47,110 nt of DNA from Deltaproteobacteria bacterium. Its GTDB lineage: Bacteria > Myxococcota_A > Polyangia > Haliangiales > SHYZ01. Location of the stretch: contig JACQUZ010000173.1 of the NCBI GenBank assembly GCA_016210055.1, positions 1 through 47,110 on the forward strand, given 5' to 3'. The position numbers and the translations under genes were made by a program. Shown one piece after another: positions 39,485-47,110 of the stretch (position 1 is the stretch's first letter; each line of letters opens with the position of its first letter). The notes under the pieces were generated by a model, which worked only from the letters and a program-made list of their open reading frames with translations, was not told the origin of the DNA and did no database searches.

Positions 39485-40254
39485 GGCCTGATGTCATCGT
39501 GCGCTGTATTGACGTGTCGAAGCGCTTCGGGAGCAGGGAAGTATACGAAGGCCTGTTTCTTGAAGTGTACCGTGGGGAGATCTTGGCGCTCCTTGGCCGC
39601 TCGGGATCCGGAAAAAGCGTCCTCCTCAAGCTCCTGCTGGGCCTGATGAGACCAGATCGAGGAGCCATTCTCGTGAACGGCACGGACATCGTCCAGCTTT
39701 CCGAAAGGCAGCTCGCGGACGTCAGACGCGGGATTGGGATGGTTTTCCAGGCGGGAGCGCTTTTTGACTCCCTTACCGTGTACGACAACATCGCCTACGG
39801 ACTTCAGGAGCACTTGAGATGGCCCAAGGCCAGGATCCGTGACCGAGTGCGGGAGGTCCTCGAAGCCGTTGACCTCCGGGGAGTCGAAGACATGTTGCCC
39901 GGCGAGCTCTCGGGTGGAATGCGCAAGCGGGTAGCGGTGGCGCGCGCCATCGCACCTGGCCCGGAGCTGCTCCTTTATGACGAGCCCACCACCGGCCTCG
40001 ATCCAGCTACGGCGCGCCGCGTGGTTGATCTCATTCGCTCGCTCAAGCAACGACTCGGCGTCACGTCGCTCGTGGTGACCCACGACGTGCACTCTGTCTT
40101 CCGGGTGGCCGAGAGGTTGGCGCTGATCGGTGGAGGACGACTTGCGTGGAGCGGGGAGATTTCAGAGGCTCGGCGTAACCCTCCCGCGGCTCTCCTTCGG
40201 TTCTTGGGAGAGGGAGAAGACGAGGAATGGAACCCACCAGCAAGCTCGCCCTAA
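39481..40254 (+). CDS. mlaF: MlaF-family ATP-binding subunit
   Basis: 257 residues from the GTG at 39481, which overlaps the mlaE stop. Walker A is LLGRSGSGKSVLLKLLLG (about 35-52), the Q-loop GMVFQAGALFDSLTVYDNI, the ABC signature LSGGMRKRVAVARAIA near 140, and Walker B ELLLYDEPTTGLDP near 163. MlaF powers the MCE transporter together with MlaE and MlaD. It overlaps the MlaD gene by 28 bp. Confidence 0.93.
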   Translation: MRPDVIVRCIDVSKRFGSREVYEGLFLEVYRGEILALLGRSGSGKSVLLKLLLGLMRPDRGAILVNGTDIVQLSERQLADVRRGIGMVFQAGALFDSLTVYDNIAYGLQEHLRWPKARIRDRVREVLEAVDLRGVEDMLPGELSGGMRKRVAVARAIAPGPELLLYDEPTTGLDPATARRVVDLIRSLKQRLGVTSLVVTHDVHSVFRVAERLALIGGGRLAWSGEISEARRNPPAALLRFLGEGEDEEWNPPASSP

Positions 40255-41300
40255 GGGTCGGCGTGCTCGTCGCGACGGGCATGGTCATGGCCTTCGCGAT
40301 TACCACCCTACTTGGCCAGGAGCGGCTTTGGTTCCGGCCCAAGGTTACGTACCGGGCCGCTTTCCCCGACGTCGCCGGGCTCAAGCAGGGCGCCATTGTG
40401 CGGCTGGGTGGAAGGGACGTAGGGCTCGTGAGCTCGGTGGAGTTCGGTGATGACCCGAACCGTCCGCTGATTGTCACGTTTCGAATCCGCGCGGACCGCA
40501 TCAAGTGGGTCCGGGCGGACAGCCGGGTGGCCATTACCACCCAGGGGCTGCTTGGCGACAAGCTCCTCGATATTTCCGTCGGATCCGCGCATGCCCCACG
40601 GGTACCTAGCGGAGGAGTTCTCATTGGAGAGCCACCCGCTGATCCTGCACGGGTCGTGACGACCGTCTCGGAGGCGGCGACCCACGCACGCAATCTCCTG
40701 GCACGCCTTGACCGGGCCAGTCGCGGTCTAGACGAAGCCAAGACACTCGGCGACCTTCGCGCCGCGGCCGGAGCTGCCCGATTGATTCTCGAGCGCATCG
40801 TAGAAGGCCCGGGCGACTTGCACTCCTTCGTTTTTGACAAGAACCTGGCTGATGCCGTTTCGGACATGGTTCACCAGGCCACGCGTGCCGCCAGTGAAGC
40901 AGAGCGGGTCCTCGGCGTGATCAGGATCGAAACGCCGGCCGCGGATGTCCTCGTGAACGCATCGCGAGCTGCGGCGGAGGTCGCAGAGGCGGCGAGCGCT
41001 CTCGACGCCGTCTCGCTTAGCCAAGCGTCAAAGGATCTCGCCCTCATCGTTCGAGACGTGCGTCTGGGGCGCGGCTCACTCGGCGGCTTCCTCATGGATC
41101 CCACGCTTTACGAGGAAACCAAGCGCGTCTTGGTGCGCGTGCGGCGCAACCGTATTCTCACCGCGCTCGCACGGCTGGCGATTTCCCGCAGTTCTGAGGA
41201 GGGATTGATGGACGGGAGCCCAAAGGGAATCACGATCCATCCCAGGCCGGCGCCCAAGAGCTCCCGACCGGCGTGGCGCCGCACGCGAAGTCATTTCTAA
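40227..41300 (+). CDS. mlaD: MlaD-family (MCE-domain) protein
   Basis: 357 residues. An N-terminal membrane anchor (about 12-30) is followed by the MCE domain (about 40-120): YRAAFPDVAGLKQGAIVRLG and GRDVGLVSSVEF, then VAITTQGLLGDKLLDISVGS. The rest is a long, mostly helical Ala-rich segment (about 145-290) typical of MCE proteins that form a hydrophobic tunnel across the periplasm, then a basic tail. Last gene of the lipoprotein-mlaE-mlaF-mlaD operon; the usual order F-E-D is E-F-D here. Confidence 0.88.
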   Translation: MEPTSKLALRVGVLVATGMVMAFAITTLLGQERLWFRPKVTYRAAFPDVAGLKQGAIVRLGGRDVGLVSSVEFGDDPNRPLIVTFRIRADRIKWVRADSRVAITTQGLLGDKLLDISVGSAHAPRVPSGGVLIGEPPADPARVVTTVSEAATHARNLLARLDRASRGLDEAKTLGDLRAAAGAARLILERIVEGPGDLHSFVFDKNLADAVSDMVHQATRAASEAERVLGVIRIETPAADVLVNASRAAAEVAEAASALDAVSLSQASKDLALIVRDVRLGRGSLGGFLMDPTLYEETKRVLVRVRRNRILTALARLAISRSSEEGLMDGSPKGITIHPRPAPKSSRPAWRRTRSHF

Positions 41301-41341
41301 TGGAAAAGCCGTGGGCCTGGTCTTTGCTTGCTTGAGAACAG

Positions 41342-41869
41342 GTGACCGACGCGGTCCCTCCTTCCTTCCGGGTGGTTTGGCGCGAAAGCCACGCGACCAG
41401 CGCGGTTGTCGCAGCCATCCTGGCCTCTATCCCCGCGTCCCTTATATCGGCGGCCGTCATGGCAGCGACCGATCATGTTCTCGGACGCCCTCCGACGACC
41501 ACGCTCCTTCGAATCGGCGACCTGGTGCCCCTTGGCGATACAACCCGTGAGGGGCTCGTCGCGGTCGCGTTGCTCATCCACGCGACCGTCGGTATCGGCT
41601 GGGGGGCAACATGGGGAATTCTCGTCGCGTTCACCGCCCACCACCTGGCGCCGGCCGCAGGAGCTTTTTGGGGAGCGATTTATGGACTGGCTGCTTGGTT
41701 CGTGAGCTTCTTTCTCGTCCTCCCGTGGATCCATGGCGAGTTGGTCACGCACACGCCTGCCAGGGTGAGCATTCTCTGGCACGCCACGTACGGAGCAGTC
41801 CTCGGGGCCTTGTTCCACTTCGCTCGAATCCGCGAGCGAGAGCGACACCGAATCACCGAAACGACGTAA
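41342..41869 (+). CDS. membrane protein of unknown function
   Basis: 175 residues from GTG 41342. Four hydrophobic segments are visible (about 20-42, 74-100, 103-125, 142-160), with His and Trp on the second and third loops (WGATWGILVAFTAHHL). The C-terminus is charged (RIRERERHR). No family is recognised. It follows mlaD by 41 bp on the same strand. Confidence 0.6.
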   Translation: MTDAVPPSFRVVWRESHATSAVVAAILASIPASLISAAVMAATDHVLGRPPTTTLLRIGDLVPLGDTTREGLVAVALLIHATVGIGWGATWGILVAFTAHHLAPAAGAFWGAIYGLAAWFVSFFLVLPWIHGELVTHTPARVSILWHATYGAVLGALFHFARIRERERHRITETT

Positions 41870-41880
41870 AGACGACCGGC

Positions 41881-42747
41881 TCAAAGCCGGGCGAGGAACC
41901 GCGTGACTGCTTCGTCCACCCGTGCTGGTCGCTCGAGGGGCGCGGTGTGCGTCCCCCCCTCGATGATGAGTAGCTCGGAGCTCGCTATGGAGCGATGCAT
42001 CTCTTCCGACAGATGCACCGGCGTGAACCCGTCTCGGTCCCCTGCGATGATTAGGGTTGGAACGTCGATGGTAGGCAAGAGCTCACGTGCCGAGTGCCTG
42101 CCGGCATGCTCGAGCATCTCGAGGAAAAGCGAAGGATCCATGTTCGAGAGATGTTCCAGGTAAGGGCGGAAATCATCCAGGCGGAGGAGGTCTGGATTGA
42201 CTTCGAAACGCGCTGCGAGCGCAAGGGCGAGCTTCGTAGGCACCACCTTTCGCCAGAAGGCACCGACCAGGCGTGGGGCGCAGGCCGTGATGAACCGAAG
42301 GTAAGGGATGGCCGTGTCGAGCGTCGTCCGCCCCTTGAACGTGCGGAGTGGATTTCCATAAGACCCACAAGCCAACACAAGTGCAGCCACCCGAGCCGCA
42401 TGTCGCCGAAAGGCCTCCAGGCAGACCTGAACCCCCATGGAGTGTCCAACGAGGACAGCCTTGGGCACATCGTTGGCGTCGAGCACGTTGGCTAGGCAAT
42501 CCGCTAGGTCTGCAATGGAAATACGCCGCCCACTTCGGGGGGCGGGCGTACGTCCGTGACCTGGGTAATGCCAATGGATGAGCTTTCGGCTTGGAGCAAG
42601 CGACCGCTCAAGATACTTCCATGCGAAACCATCACAGCCGATGCCGTCCGTGAAAACTACCGGCAAGCCTCCTTGGTCGTCGCCAAGGACCCGGTAGTAC
42701 ACTGGGTTGCAGCCTCGGGCGACAGCAAAACCCTCATGCTGGCGCAC
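41881..42747 (-). CDS. alpha/beta-hydrolase
   Basis: 288 residues. The nucleophile elbow GHSMGV (about 100) with Ser, the oxyanion strand VVFTDGIGCDGFAWKYL near 30, and a C-terminal Asp and His (IIAGDRDGFTP near 235; IIEGGTHTAPLERP near 265) give a complete Ser-Asp-His triad. The family includes esterases and hydrolases of small ester or amide bonds; the substrate is not predictable. It is convergent with the gene before it (11 bp apart) and in the same direction as the small RHH gene upstream. Confidence 0.88.
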   Translation of the reverse strand: MRQHEGFAVARGCNPVYYRVLGDDQGGLPVVFTDGIGCDGFAWKYLERSLAPSRKLIHWHYPGHGRTPAPRSGRRISIADLADCLANVLDANDVPKAVLVGHSMGVQVCLEAFRRHAARVAALVLACGSYGNPLRTFKGRTTLDTAIPYLRFITACAPRLVGAFWRKVVPTKLALALAARFEVNPDLLRLDDFRPYLEHLSNMDPSLFLEMLEHAGRHSARELLPTIDVPTLIIAGDRDGFTPVHLSEEMHRSIASSELLIIEGGTHTAPLERPARVDEAVTRFLARL

Positions 42748-42756
42748 GGCGTAGGG

Positions 42757-42960
42757 CTACTCCGCTGCTTCGCGCTCGTCGTCTTCCCCGGGGAACTCGT
42801 TCACGCTCGGGTACTTCATGATTTCCTTGCGTGCGATTTTCCACGCTTTTTGGACAATCCAAGAAAGAGAGCGATCCTGGCGCGTTGCTTCCTCCTGGAT
42901 CTCCTTCAGCATGTCTTCAGGGAAATAGAGGGATTGCTTTCGCTTGTCGGAGCCTGCCAT
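42757..42960 (-). CDS. TIGR04563-like ribbon-helix-helix protein
   Basis: 67 residues. The pattern KRKQSLYFPEDMLKEIQEEA followed by TRQDRSLSWIVQKAWKIARK is the RHH-type arrangement I associate with TIGR04563, a small family of myxobacteria; the C-terminus is acidic (EFPGEDDEREAAE). It is probably a small DNA-binding regulator. It starts at 42960 and lies 9 bp upstream of the hydrolase gene. Confidence 0.8.
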   Translation of the reverse strand: MAGSDKRKQSLYFPEDMLKEIQEEATRQDRSLSWIVQKAWKIARKEIMKYPSVNEFPGEDDEREAAE

Positions 42961-43152
42961 GGGGGGGTCTCTTCCTCCTAGCCAATTGCCAGGTGTTTGG
43001 CCATTTTAGTTTTCTTCAACCTACACTGTCAAGCGGTGTCGAGAACGAGCGCTTGTTGCCCCTTTTTTCACGCGCTTTTCGTACCTTTTTTCATGCTACT
43101 TATTCGGATTTTCTTCCGAAAGCTTTAGGGTTCGACCTCAAGGAACTTGTCC

Positions 43153-43179
43153 TTGACGCTATCCCCTTGCGGCTATAAG
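43153..43179 (+). promoter_or_regulatory. possible sigma-70 promoter of the DksA-like gene
   Basis: TTGACG at 43153-43158 and TATAAG at 43174-43179 with a 15-bp spacer, about 65 bp before the ATG at 43244. The spacer is slightly short; TAAGCT two bases on would give 17 bp. The 42961-43152 stretch is T-rich and holds no gene I can identify. Confidence 0.5.
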
Positions 43180-43243
43180 CTAATTACTCGTGTTTTTTCC
43201 TGAGAGCACTACCGGCCGCTGCCGGGGAGGGGACCTCGTAGTA

Positions 43244-43621
43244 ATGAGCGCAAATCCTCTAAAGAAAAAAGAGCTCAAGCGGTTCAAAGATATCTTGGAG
43301 GAGAAGCGCGAGCTGATCCTCGAGAAGGCCAAGAAGACACTGCACGAGGACATGACCCTCGACGTAGACGATCTCCCCGACGAGATGGATTTGGCTTCTA
43401 GCGAGTATCTCCAGTCATTCCAGTTCCGGCTGAGAGGCCGCGAGAAGACACTCCTCAAGAAGATCGACCACGCTCTTGCCAAGATTGATGCGGGAACGTT
43501 TGGTGTTTGTGAGGAGTGCGAAGATCCGATTTCAACCAAGCGTCTTGAAGCCCGCCCGGAAACGACCCTTTGTATTCGCTGCAAGGAAGATCAGGAGCGC
43601 AACGAAAAAGCCTACGGGTAG
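43244..43621 (+). CDS. dksA: DksA/TraR-type zinc-finger protein
   Basis: 125 residues from ATG 43244 (the open frame before it is not family-like). The coiled-coil part holds DEMDLA, the DxxDxA motif (about 46-51), and the zinc finger is CEECEDPI followed by CIRC (Cys near 91, 94, 112 and 115), the C4 type of DksA. DksA-type proteins enter the RNA polymerase secondary channel and, with ppGpp, reprogramme transcription of ribosomal and biosynthetic genes. The gene stands alone with its own likely promoter. Confidence 0.88.
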   Translation: MSANPLKKKELKRFKDILEEKRELILEKAKKTLHEDMTLDVDDLPDEMDLASSEYLQSFQFRLRGREKTLLKKIDHALAKIDAGTFGVCEECEDPISTKRLEARPETTLCIRCKEDQERNEKAYG

Positions 43622-43658
43622 CGCGCGAAACGCCCTTGGCGTGGGCGGCGAAGAAGGT

Positions 43659-43892
43659 CTATCCGCGCCGTAGTCCTCCCTCGAATCCGGTCTTTGCTTG
43701 AGCACGGCGGCGTTTCAACGTCGTGCGACGATTGAGCGCGCCTCGGCTCCTCGACTTTGACACCCGCACGCGCTTGCCCCGTGCACGGTGCTTCCGTCGT
43801 CGGAACATCTTGCGACTGAAGCCGGGTATCTTCTTCGCTTTCATCCAAGCCAATGTCTCGCAAGCTCGGTGCCAGGGCGTGGCGGCGATCAC
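43659..43892 (-). CDS. possible very basic small protein
   Basis: An open frame of 77 codons on the minus strand. From an internal Met near residue 29 the sequence is strongly Arg/Lys-rich (FRRRKHRARGKRVRVSKSRS, then NRRTTLKRRRAQAKTGFEGG). The composition is like small ribosomal or nucleoid proteins, but I do not recognise it, and the ribosome site is unclear. It is the only candidate in the 43622-43994 gap. Confidence 0.3.
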   Translation of the reverse strand: MIAATPWHRACETLAWMKAKKIPGFSRKMFRRRKHRARGKRVRVSKSRSRGALNRRTTLKRRRAQAKTGFEGGLRRG

Positions 43893-43994
43893 GGAAACGC
43901 AGAGCAGTTGCGGTTACGTTCGAATTGACGTCGAGGGGTGCGCCTGGCACGATGCGGCCTGGGCGTACTCGTCACCGTAGAAGGAGACGGTCTC

Positions 43995-44519
43995 ATGAAG
44001 AAAAAGCGATTTGCCTGGGTAGCTGCCGCGCTTTTCGCGGTGGGAACGGTGTCCTTGGTTCCCGGGTGCGTGATTCGAATGCGGACGCGCGCCGCTTATG
44101 TTGTGGATACTGAGCCTCCACCGCCGCAGAGCGAGGCGGTTCCTGCGCCGCGCGTCGGATACGCCTGGGTCGCGGGTCATTGGGAATGGCAGCAGAACCA
44201 ATGGGTATGGGTCAACGGGTACTGGCAATCGGAGAGGCCAAATTACGTGTGGCGCAACGGCTACTGGCAGCGCCACGGCAACAGGTACCATTGGGTGGAA
44301 GGGCAGTGGGAACCCGCCGGAGGTGGAGGTGGAGGCGGGGTCGTCGTGCGAGACCATCGTGGCGGGGGCGGAGACCAAGTCGTTGTCCCTGCCCAGCCGG
44401 CGCAGGAGCCACCGCATCACGAGCACGCGCATCATCATCCGCACGACAACGGCGACCACCACCACCATCCGCACGCCCACCCGCACCCGCAAGGGGTGAA
44501 TCATCATCATCCGTTCTAA
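43995..44519 (+). CDS. YXWXXGXW-repeat lipoprotein with His-rich tail
   Basis: 174 residues from ATG 43995 (AAGGAG 8 bp upstream). A lipoprotein signal (SLVPGC, Cys25) is followed by four YXWXXGXW-type repeats (about 50-110): YAWVAGHWEW, WVWVNGYWQ, YVWRNGYWQ, YHWVEGQWE. A Gly run then leads into a tail with more than 20 His (HHEHAHHHPHDNGDHHHHPH), which should bind Zn, Ni or Cu. These repeats occur in Gram-negative surface or periplasmic lipoproteins of unknown role. Confidence 0.8.
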   Translation: MKKKRFAWVAAALFAVGTVSLVPGCVIRMRTRAAYVVDTEPPPPQSEAVPAPRVGYAWVAGHWEWQQNQWVWVNGYWQSERPNYVWRNGYWQRHGNRYHWVEGQWEPAGGGGGGGVVVRDHRGGGGDQVVVPAQPAQEPPHHEHAHHHPHDNGDHHHHPHAHPHPQGVNHHHPF

Positions 44520-44587
44520 CACCCCTGGCTGGTAGCCAGGCGCTTCGCAGTCGACAGCCCGGCTCGCTTTCGCTATCGTGCGCGCCG

Positions 44588-46189
44588 ATGCGCCTACACC
44601 CTTGCCTTGGGATTCCGTTCATCGCAGCTTTCTATGTCGCGACCTCGTCGAACACAGCGTGGTCTCAACCGAGGCCAAGGCCAAGGACGCCTCAGCAAGC
44701 GTTGGCCGACTTGGAAGCGCGGCTCGCCAAGTTGGAAGGCGAGCTAACCGAGCTACGTCGTGTCTCCGCCGAGATTCCGCCTCTGACGCGTGCTGTGGCC
44801 GAGGTGTCGTCGCAGCTTCAGGCGCTCAAGCAGCAGGTCGGGGCGGTGGAAAAGCTTACCGCCACCCAAGCCGATGCCCGGGCCAAGCTCGATTTGCTCG
44901 AGGCCCGTACGTCTGAGCTCGCCCAGGCCGCGTCGGCCACGCGCGCAAGCTTGGACGATCTCGCGGCGCGCGCGCAGGAGGTGGGTACGGTGCGATACAA
45001 GGATGGGTTCGAGCTCGGCACGCCCGATGGGCGCTTCTCACTGCGGACTCGTGGGTACGTGCAGCTCAGGTACCAGGGCCGCACGAACGAGGTACTCGAC
45101 GACACGTTGGAGAGCGGCTTTTTCCTTCGCCGCGCGCGCCTCGGCTGGGATGGAAAGGTCTACTCACCGAAGCTCGGGTATCGAATCGTGGTCGACTTTG
45201 GCCAGGGGACGACGCAGCTCCTTGACTACTACCTGGACGGTGAGCTGGGGTCCGGCTTCACGCTTAGGGGTGGACAATTCAAGGTGCCGTTTTCGTATTC
45301 GTTCCTAGTCTCGGGAGATGCGCTCTCATTTCCGGAGCGTTCTGTGGCTACCGAGGAGTTCCGTTACGACCGTGACCTTGGCCTGATGCTGTCCTGGGCT
45401 AACCCCTGTCGCCGTTTTGAGGCAGGGGTGGCGGTGTTCAACGGCGCCGGGAAGAACGTGAAGGGGAACGACAATATCGATCCCCTGGTGTCTGCCCATT
45501 TCCTCGGGACTCTCTTGGGCGATCCATGGAGATACGAGGAAGGGGACTTTGACGACACGAAGGAGCTCGGGCTTGCGGTTTTTGGAGCGGCTACTTTTGA
45601 GAATGCGCCTGGTCCTGCCGCCTTTGGCTACACGGACGAGACGGCTGCGGCAAAGCCACGCCCCTTGATGCTCGACGTGGACGGCGACGACGAGGACGAC
45701 AACGTGCAGGTGCTGCAGCTAGGCGCCGGCGCATCGCTGCGGTGGCGGGGGCTCGGAATTCTCGCCGAGGGTTTTTGGCGGAAGGAAGACTGGGGGACCA
45801 TCAGGCAGCCTACCCAGGCGGCAGGCGAGGAGTTCGATGACGACTTCCTCGGCGGACTGGCACAGCTCACCTACTTCGTCCTGCCCCAGCGATTCCAGCT
45901 GGGGGCTCGGGTTTCGTACACCGAGGTTTCGTCGCTGTTCTTGGGTGGGAAATCGTGCCCCTTGACCCGCTGCCCCGACGTCGCGGTCTCGAACAACGTG
46001 GCTCTGCTAGGTCTCCCGGTATCCAACGCGCGCAAGGAATTCAGTGCGCTCGCCGCGTACTACCGCCACCGCCACGGCATCGAGCTCTCGGCCATGTACT
46101 CATTCCTCGACTGGTCGAACCAAGACGGCAAGAACCCGAGCGGACGAGGCGAACAGCGCCTCATCTTGGAGGCCCAGGTGGGCTTCTGA
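44588..46189 (+). CDS. OprO/OprP-family (phosphate-selective) porin
   Basis: 533 residues from ATG 44588. A signal peptide (about 1-26, ending TAWSQ) precedes a long coiled coil (about 35-125; LADLEARLAKLEGELTELRR) and then a beta-barrel. The barrel part begins KDGFELGTPDGRFSLRTRGY, followed by FFLRRARLGWDGKVYSPKLG, the hallmark of the OprO/P family, and ends with QRLILEAQVGF, an aromatic-end outer-membrane signature. It is an outer-membrane channel for phosphate or other anions; the substrate is not certain. The 3' end overlaps the convergent lipoprotein gene by 90 bp. Confidence 0.85.
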   Translation: MRLHPCLGIPFIAAFYVATSSNTAWSQPRPRPRTPQQALADLEARLAKLEGELTELRRVSAEIPPLTRAVAEVSSQLQALKQQVGAVEKLTATQADARAKLDLLEARTSELAQAASATRASLDDLAARAQEVGTVRYKDGFELGTPDGRFSLRTRGYVQLRYQGRTNEVLDDTLESGFFLRRARLGWDGKVYSPKLGYRIVVDFGQGTTQLLDYYLDGELGSGFTLRGGQFKVPFSYSFLVSGDALSFPERSVATEEFRYDRDLGLMLSWANPCRRFEAGVAVFNGAGKNVKGNDNIDPLVSAHFLGTLLGDPWRYEEGDFDDTKELGLAVFGAATFENAPGPAAFGYTDETAAAKPRPLMLDVDGDDEDDNVQVLQLGAGASLRWRGLGILAEGFWRKEDWGTIRQPTQAAGEEFDDDFLGGLAQLTYFVLPQRFQLGARVSYTEVSSLFLGGKSCPLTRCPDVAVSNNVALLGLPVSNARKEFSALAAYYRHRHGIELSAMYSFLDWSNQDGKNPSGRGEQRLILEAQVGF

Positions 46190-46813
46190 GCCGATCGAGG
46201 GCTCTGCCATCGCCCACTGCACCAACTTGTCGAGTCGTACAAATCCCGTAAGGAGCTCGCCTGCTAGGTACCTCTGGCCTGGACCGTCGGATGGATGGTA
46301 CGGGCGCACAAAGGTGTTGAGCACGCGCCCGCGATCGTCGCGCCGAAGGCTTGGCGTCGAGGGGTGCACGAACCCTCGTCGCACCACGCCTCGATCGGCG
46401 TAGACAAACTCGACGGTGCCGTTTTCGCGGACCGCCGTCACCACCCCCCATAGCCGCCCTTCTTGGAACAGGACCAAGTCACCGGCCAAGGGTTGGATTT
46501 CCCGGGTGATGGCGGCCACTTGTGAAGCCATTCGGGCGAGCGCCACTCCATCGGGAGTTCGGAGGAGATCTTCGCGCAGAAGAACTCCCAGGGACCGGAG
46601 GACGCGCAGGGCAAATTGAGAGGACGGCTCACGCGTGCGCTCGCCGACCTGCCCTCGAAGATCAAGGCCTCTCCTACTTTCCTGTGAAAGGGGTGCCGGT
46701 AGGCTCGGGGCGTCGTGAGGCAAGTGGACTCTCGGGCCTTCTTGCATGCGCCAGGTTGGCGTGCACGCGACGAGCAGGACAACAAGAGCCACGCCCCTCA
46801 CGCCTTTCACCAT
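46100..46813 (-). CDS. lipoprotein, possibly of the CHAP/NlpC fold
   Basis: 237 residues from ATG 46813; upstream in-frame Met codons to 46876 would overlap the divergent gene. A lipobox (VLLVAC, Cys17) is present. The middle contains GDLVLFQEGRLWGVVTAVRE followed by GTVEFVYADRGVVRRGFVHP, which resembles the strand pattern of CHAP or NlpC-like lipoproteins in Polyangia, but the catalytic Cys-His pair is not evident. The C-terminal 90 bp overlap the porin gene, so its exact end is less certain. Confidence 0.6.
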   Translation of the reverse strand: MVKGVRGVALVVLLVACTPTWRMQEGPRVHLPHDAPSLPAPLSQESRRGLDLRGQVGERTREPSSQFALRVLRSLGVLLREDLLRTPDGVALARMASQVAAITREIQPLAGDLVLFQEGRLWGVVTAVRENGTVEFVYADRGVVRRGFVHPSTPSLRRDDRGRVLNTFVRPYHPSDGPGQRYLAGELLTGFVRLDKLVQWAMAEPSIGSEAHLGLQDEALFASSARVLAVLVRPVEE

Positions 46814-46875
46814 GCCACCCCTCGGCACGCGAGTGAAATTTCCTGCAAGCCACGGTGGTGCTAGCATGCGGCCCA

Positions 46876-47110
46876 ATGCTCGAAGGACGTCCCCCCCATT
46901 CCCTGCGCCGGCGGATTGCGGGGCTCATTATCCTTTTCGGCGTCATTTACATCGGTGGCCGTTTCCTTTCGAGCAGCGCCCGCGTGGTCCGAGTTGAGAT
47001 TCATTTCCACCTGAGAAACCACGCGGAAGTCGAGTCCCTCGAGGCAGAAATCGTTCCTCATGGCGGCGACGAACCGGTGGCTCGTTTTGCCACCAAGCTG
47101 GTGGAAAAGG
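46876..47110 (+). CDS. membrane-anchored protein, cut by the window edge
   Basis: From ATG 46876 the frame reads MLEGRPPHSLRRRIAGLIIL, a charged start and then one membrane helix (about 14-30), with RVVRVEIHFHLRNHAEVESL after it. It is open at 47110, so the end is missing. A single N-terminal helix and a beta-rich periplasmic part are all that can be said. It is divergent from the lipoprotein gene, with 62 bp between the starts. Confidence 0.65.
   Translation, partial: MLEGRPPHSLRRRIAGLIILFGVIYIGGRFLSSSARVVRVEIHFHLRNHAEVESLEAEIVPHGGDEPVARFATKLVEK

Overview
The window is high-GC chromosomal DNA, most likely from a Myxococcota (Polyangia-like) bacterium. The evidence is an M11-type peptidase with a MYXO-CTERM-like C-terminal sorting tail (14682-16445), a TIGR04563-like ribbon-helix-helix protein typical of myxobacteria (42757-42960), several short lipoproteins, an MCE/Mla lipid-transport operon and two genes that appear to use in-frame UGA as selenocysteine. 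I cannot name the species.

Layout. 1-1180: degenerate mobile-element-like DNA, with a broken ribbon-helix-helix gene and two tandem palindromic 20-bp repeats. 1183-3197: an orphan transhydrogenase alpha subunit and an orphan Ku. 3213-7979: a tight reverse-strand operon (YkgJ-type Cys-cluster protein, MscS channel, ClC channel). 8079-10259: a lone flagellin with four internal ~100-residue repeats. 10270-12735: M50 protease with CBS domain, BON protein, small membrane protein and a remnant of an IF-1 gene. 12740-14483: redox cluster with a redoxin on the minus strand and, on the plus strand, a peroxiredoxin and a GrdB/PrdB-like protein, each interrupted by one in-frame TGA at the expected catalytic position; the second TGA is followed by a convincing SECIS-like hairpin. 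14682-22120: M11 peptidase, RlmA-like methyltransferase, CblC/MMACHC homologue, CBS protein, thioredoxin, histone-deacetylase-like protein and DUF445 protein. 22173-24403: sulfur-responsive operon (operator, ArsR-rhodanese, DsrE, SQR-like flavoprotein).

25929-35151: accessory region at the tmRNA gene. The 3' end of ssrA (minus strand, 34788-35151) is repeated exactly over 21 bp at 27210-27230, as expected for an element integrated into ssrA. Between the copies lies a small class II lanthipeptide locus: one precursor (27739) and two LanM-like proteins (27962, 31139). By eye, the first LanM has lost every dehydratase catalytic residue but keeps its cyclase zinc ligands, while the second keeps every dehydratase residue but has lost the cyclase ligands. 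This suggests a LanM whose two activities have been divided between two full-length paralogues, and it is the most interesting object in the window. Left of it, 25929-27242 holds phage-like fragments and a HicBA toxin-antitoxin pair, flanked by an inverted copy of the same att-like sequence.

35221-47110: backbone genes, namely a frameshifted TPR protein, aspartate kinase, a hypothetical protein, ComEA-like protein, the lipoprotein-MlaE-MlaF-MlaD operon, a membrane protein, an alpha/beta hydrolase, the RHH protein, a DksA-like zinc-finger protein, a YXWXXGXW lipoprotein, an OprO/P-type porin, another lipoprotein, and an open-ended membrane protein at the right edge.
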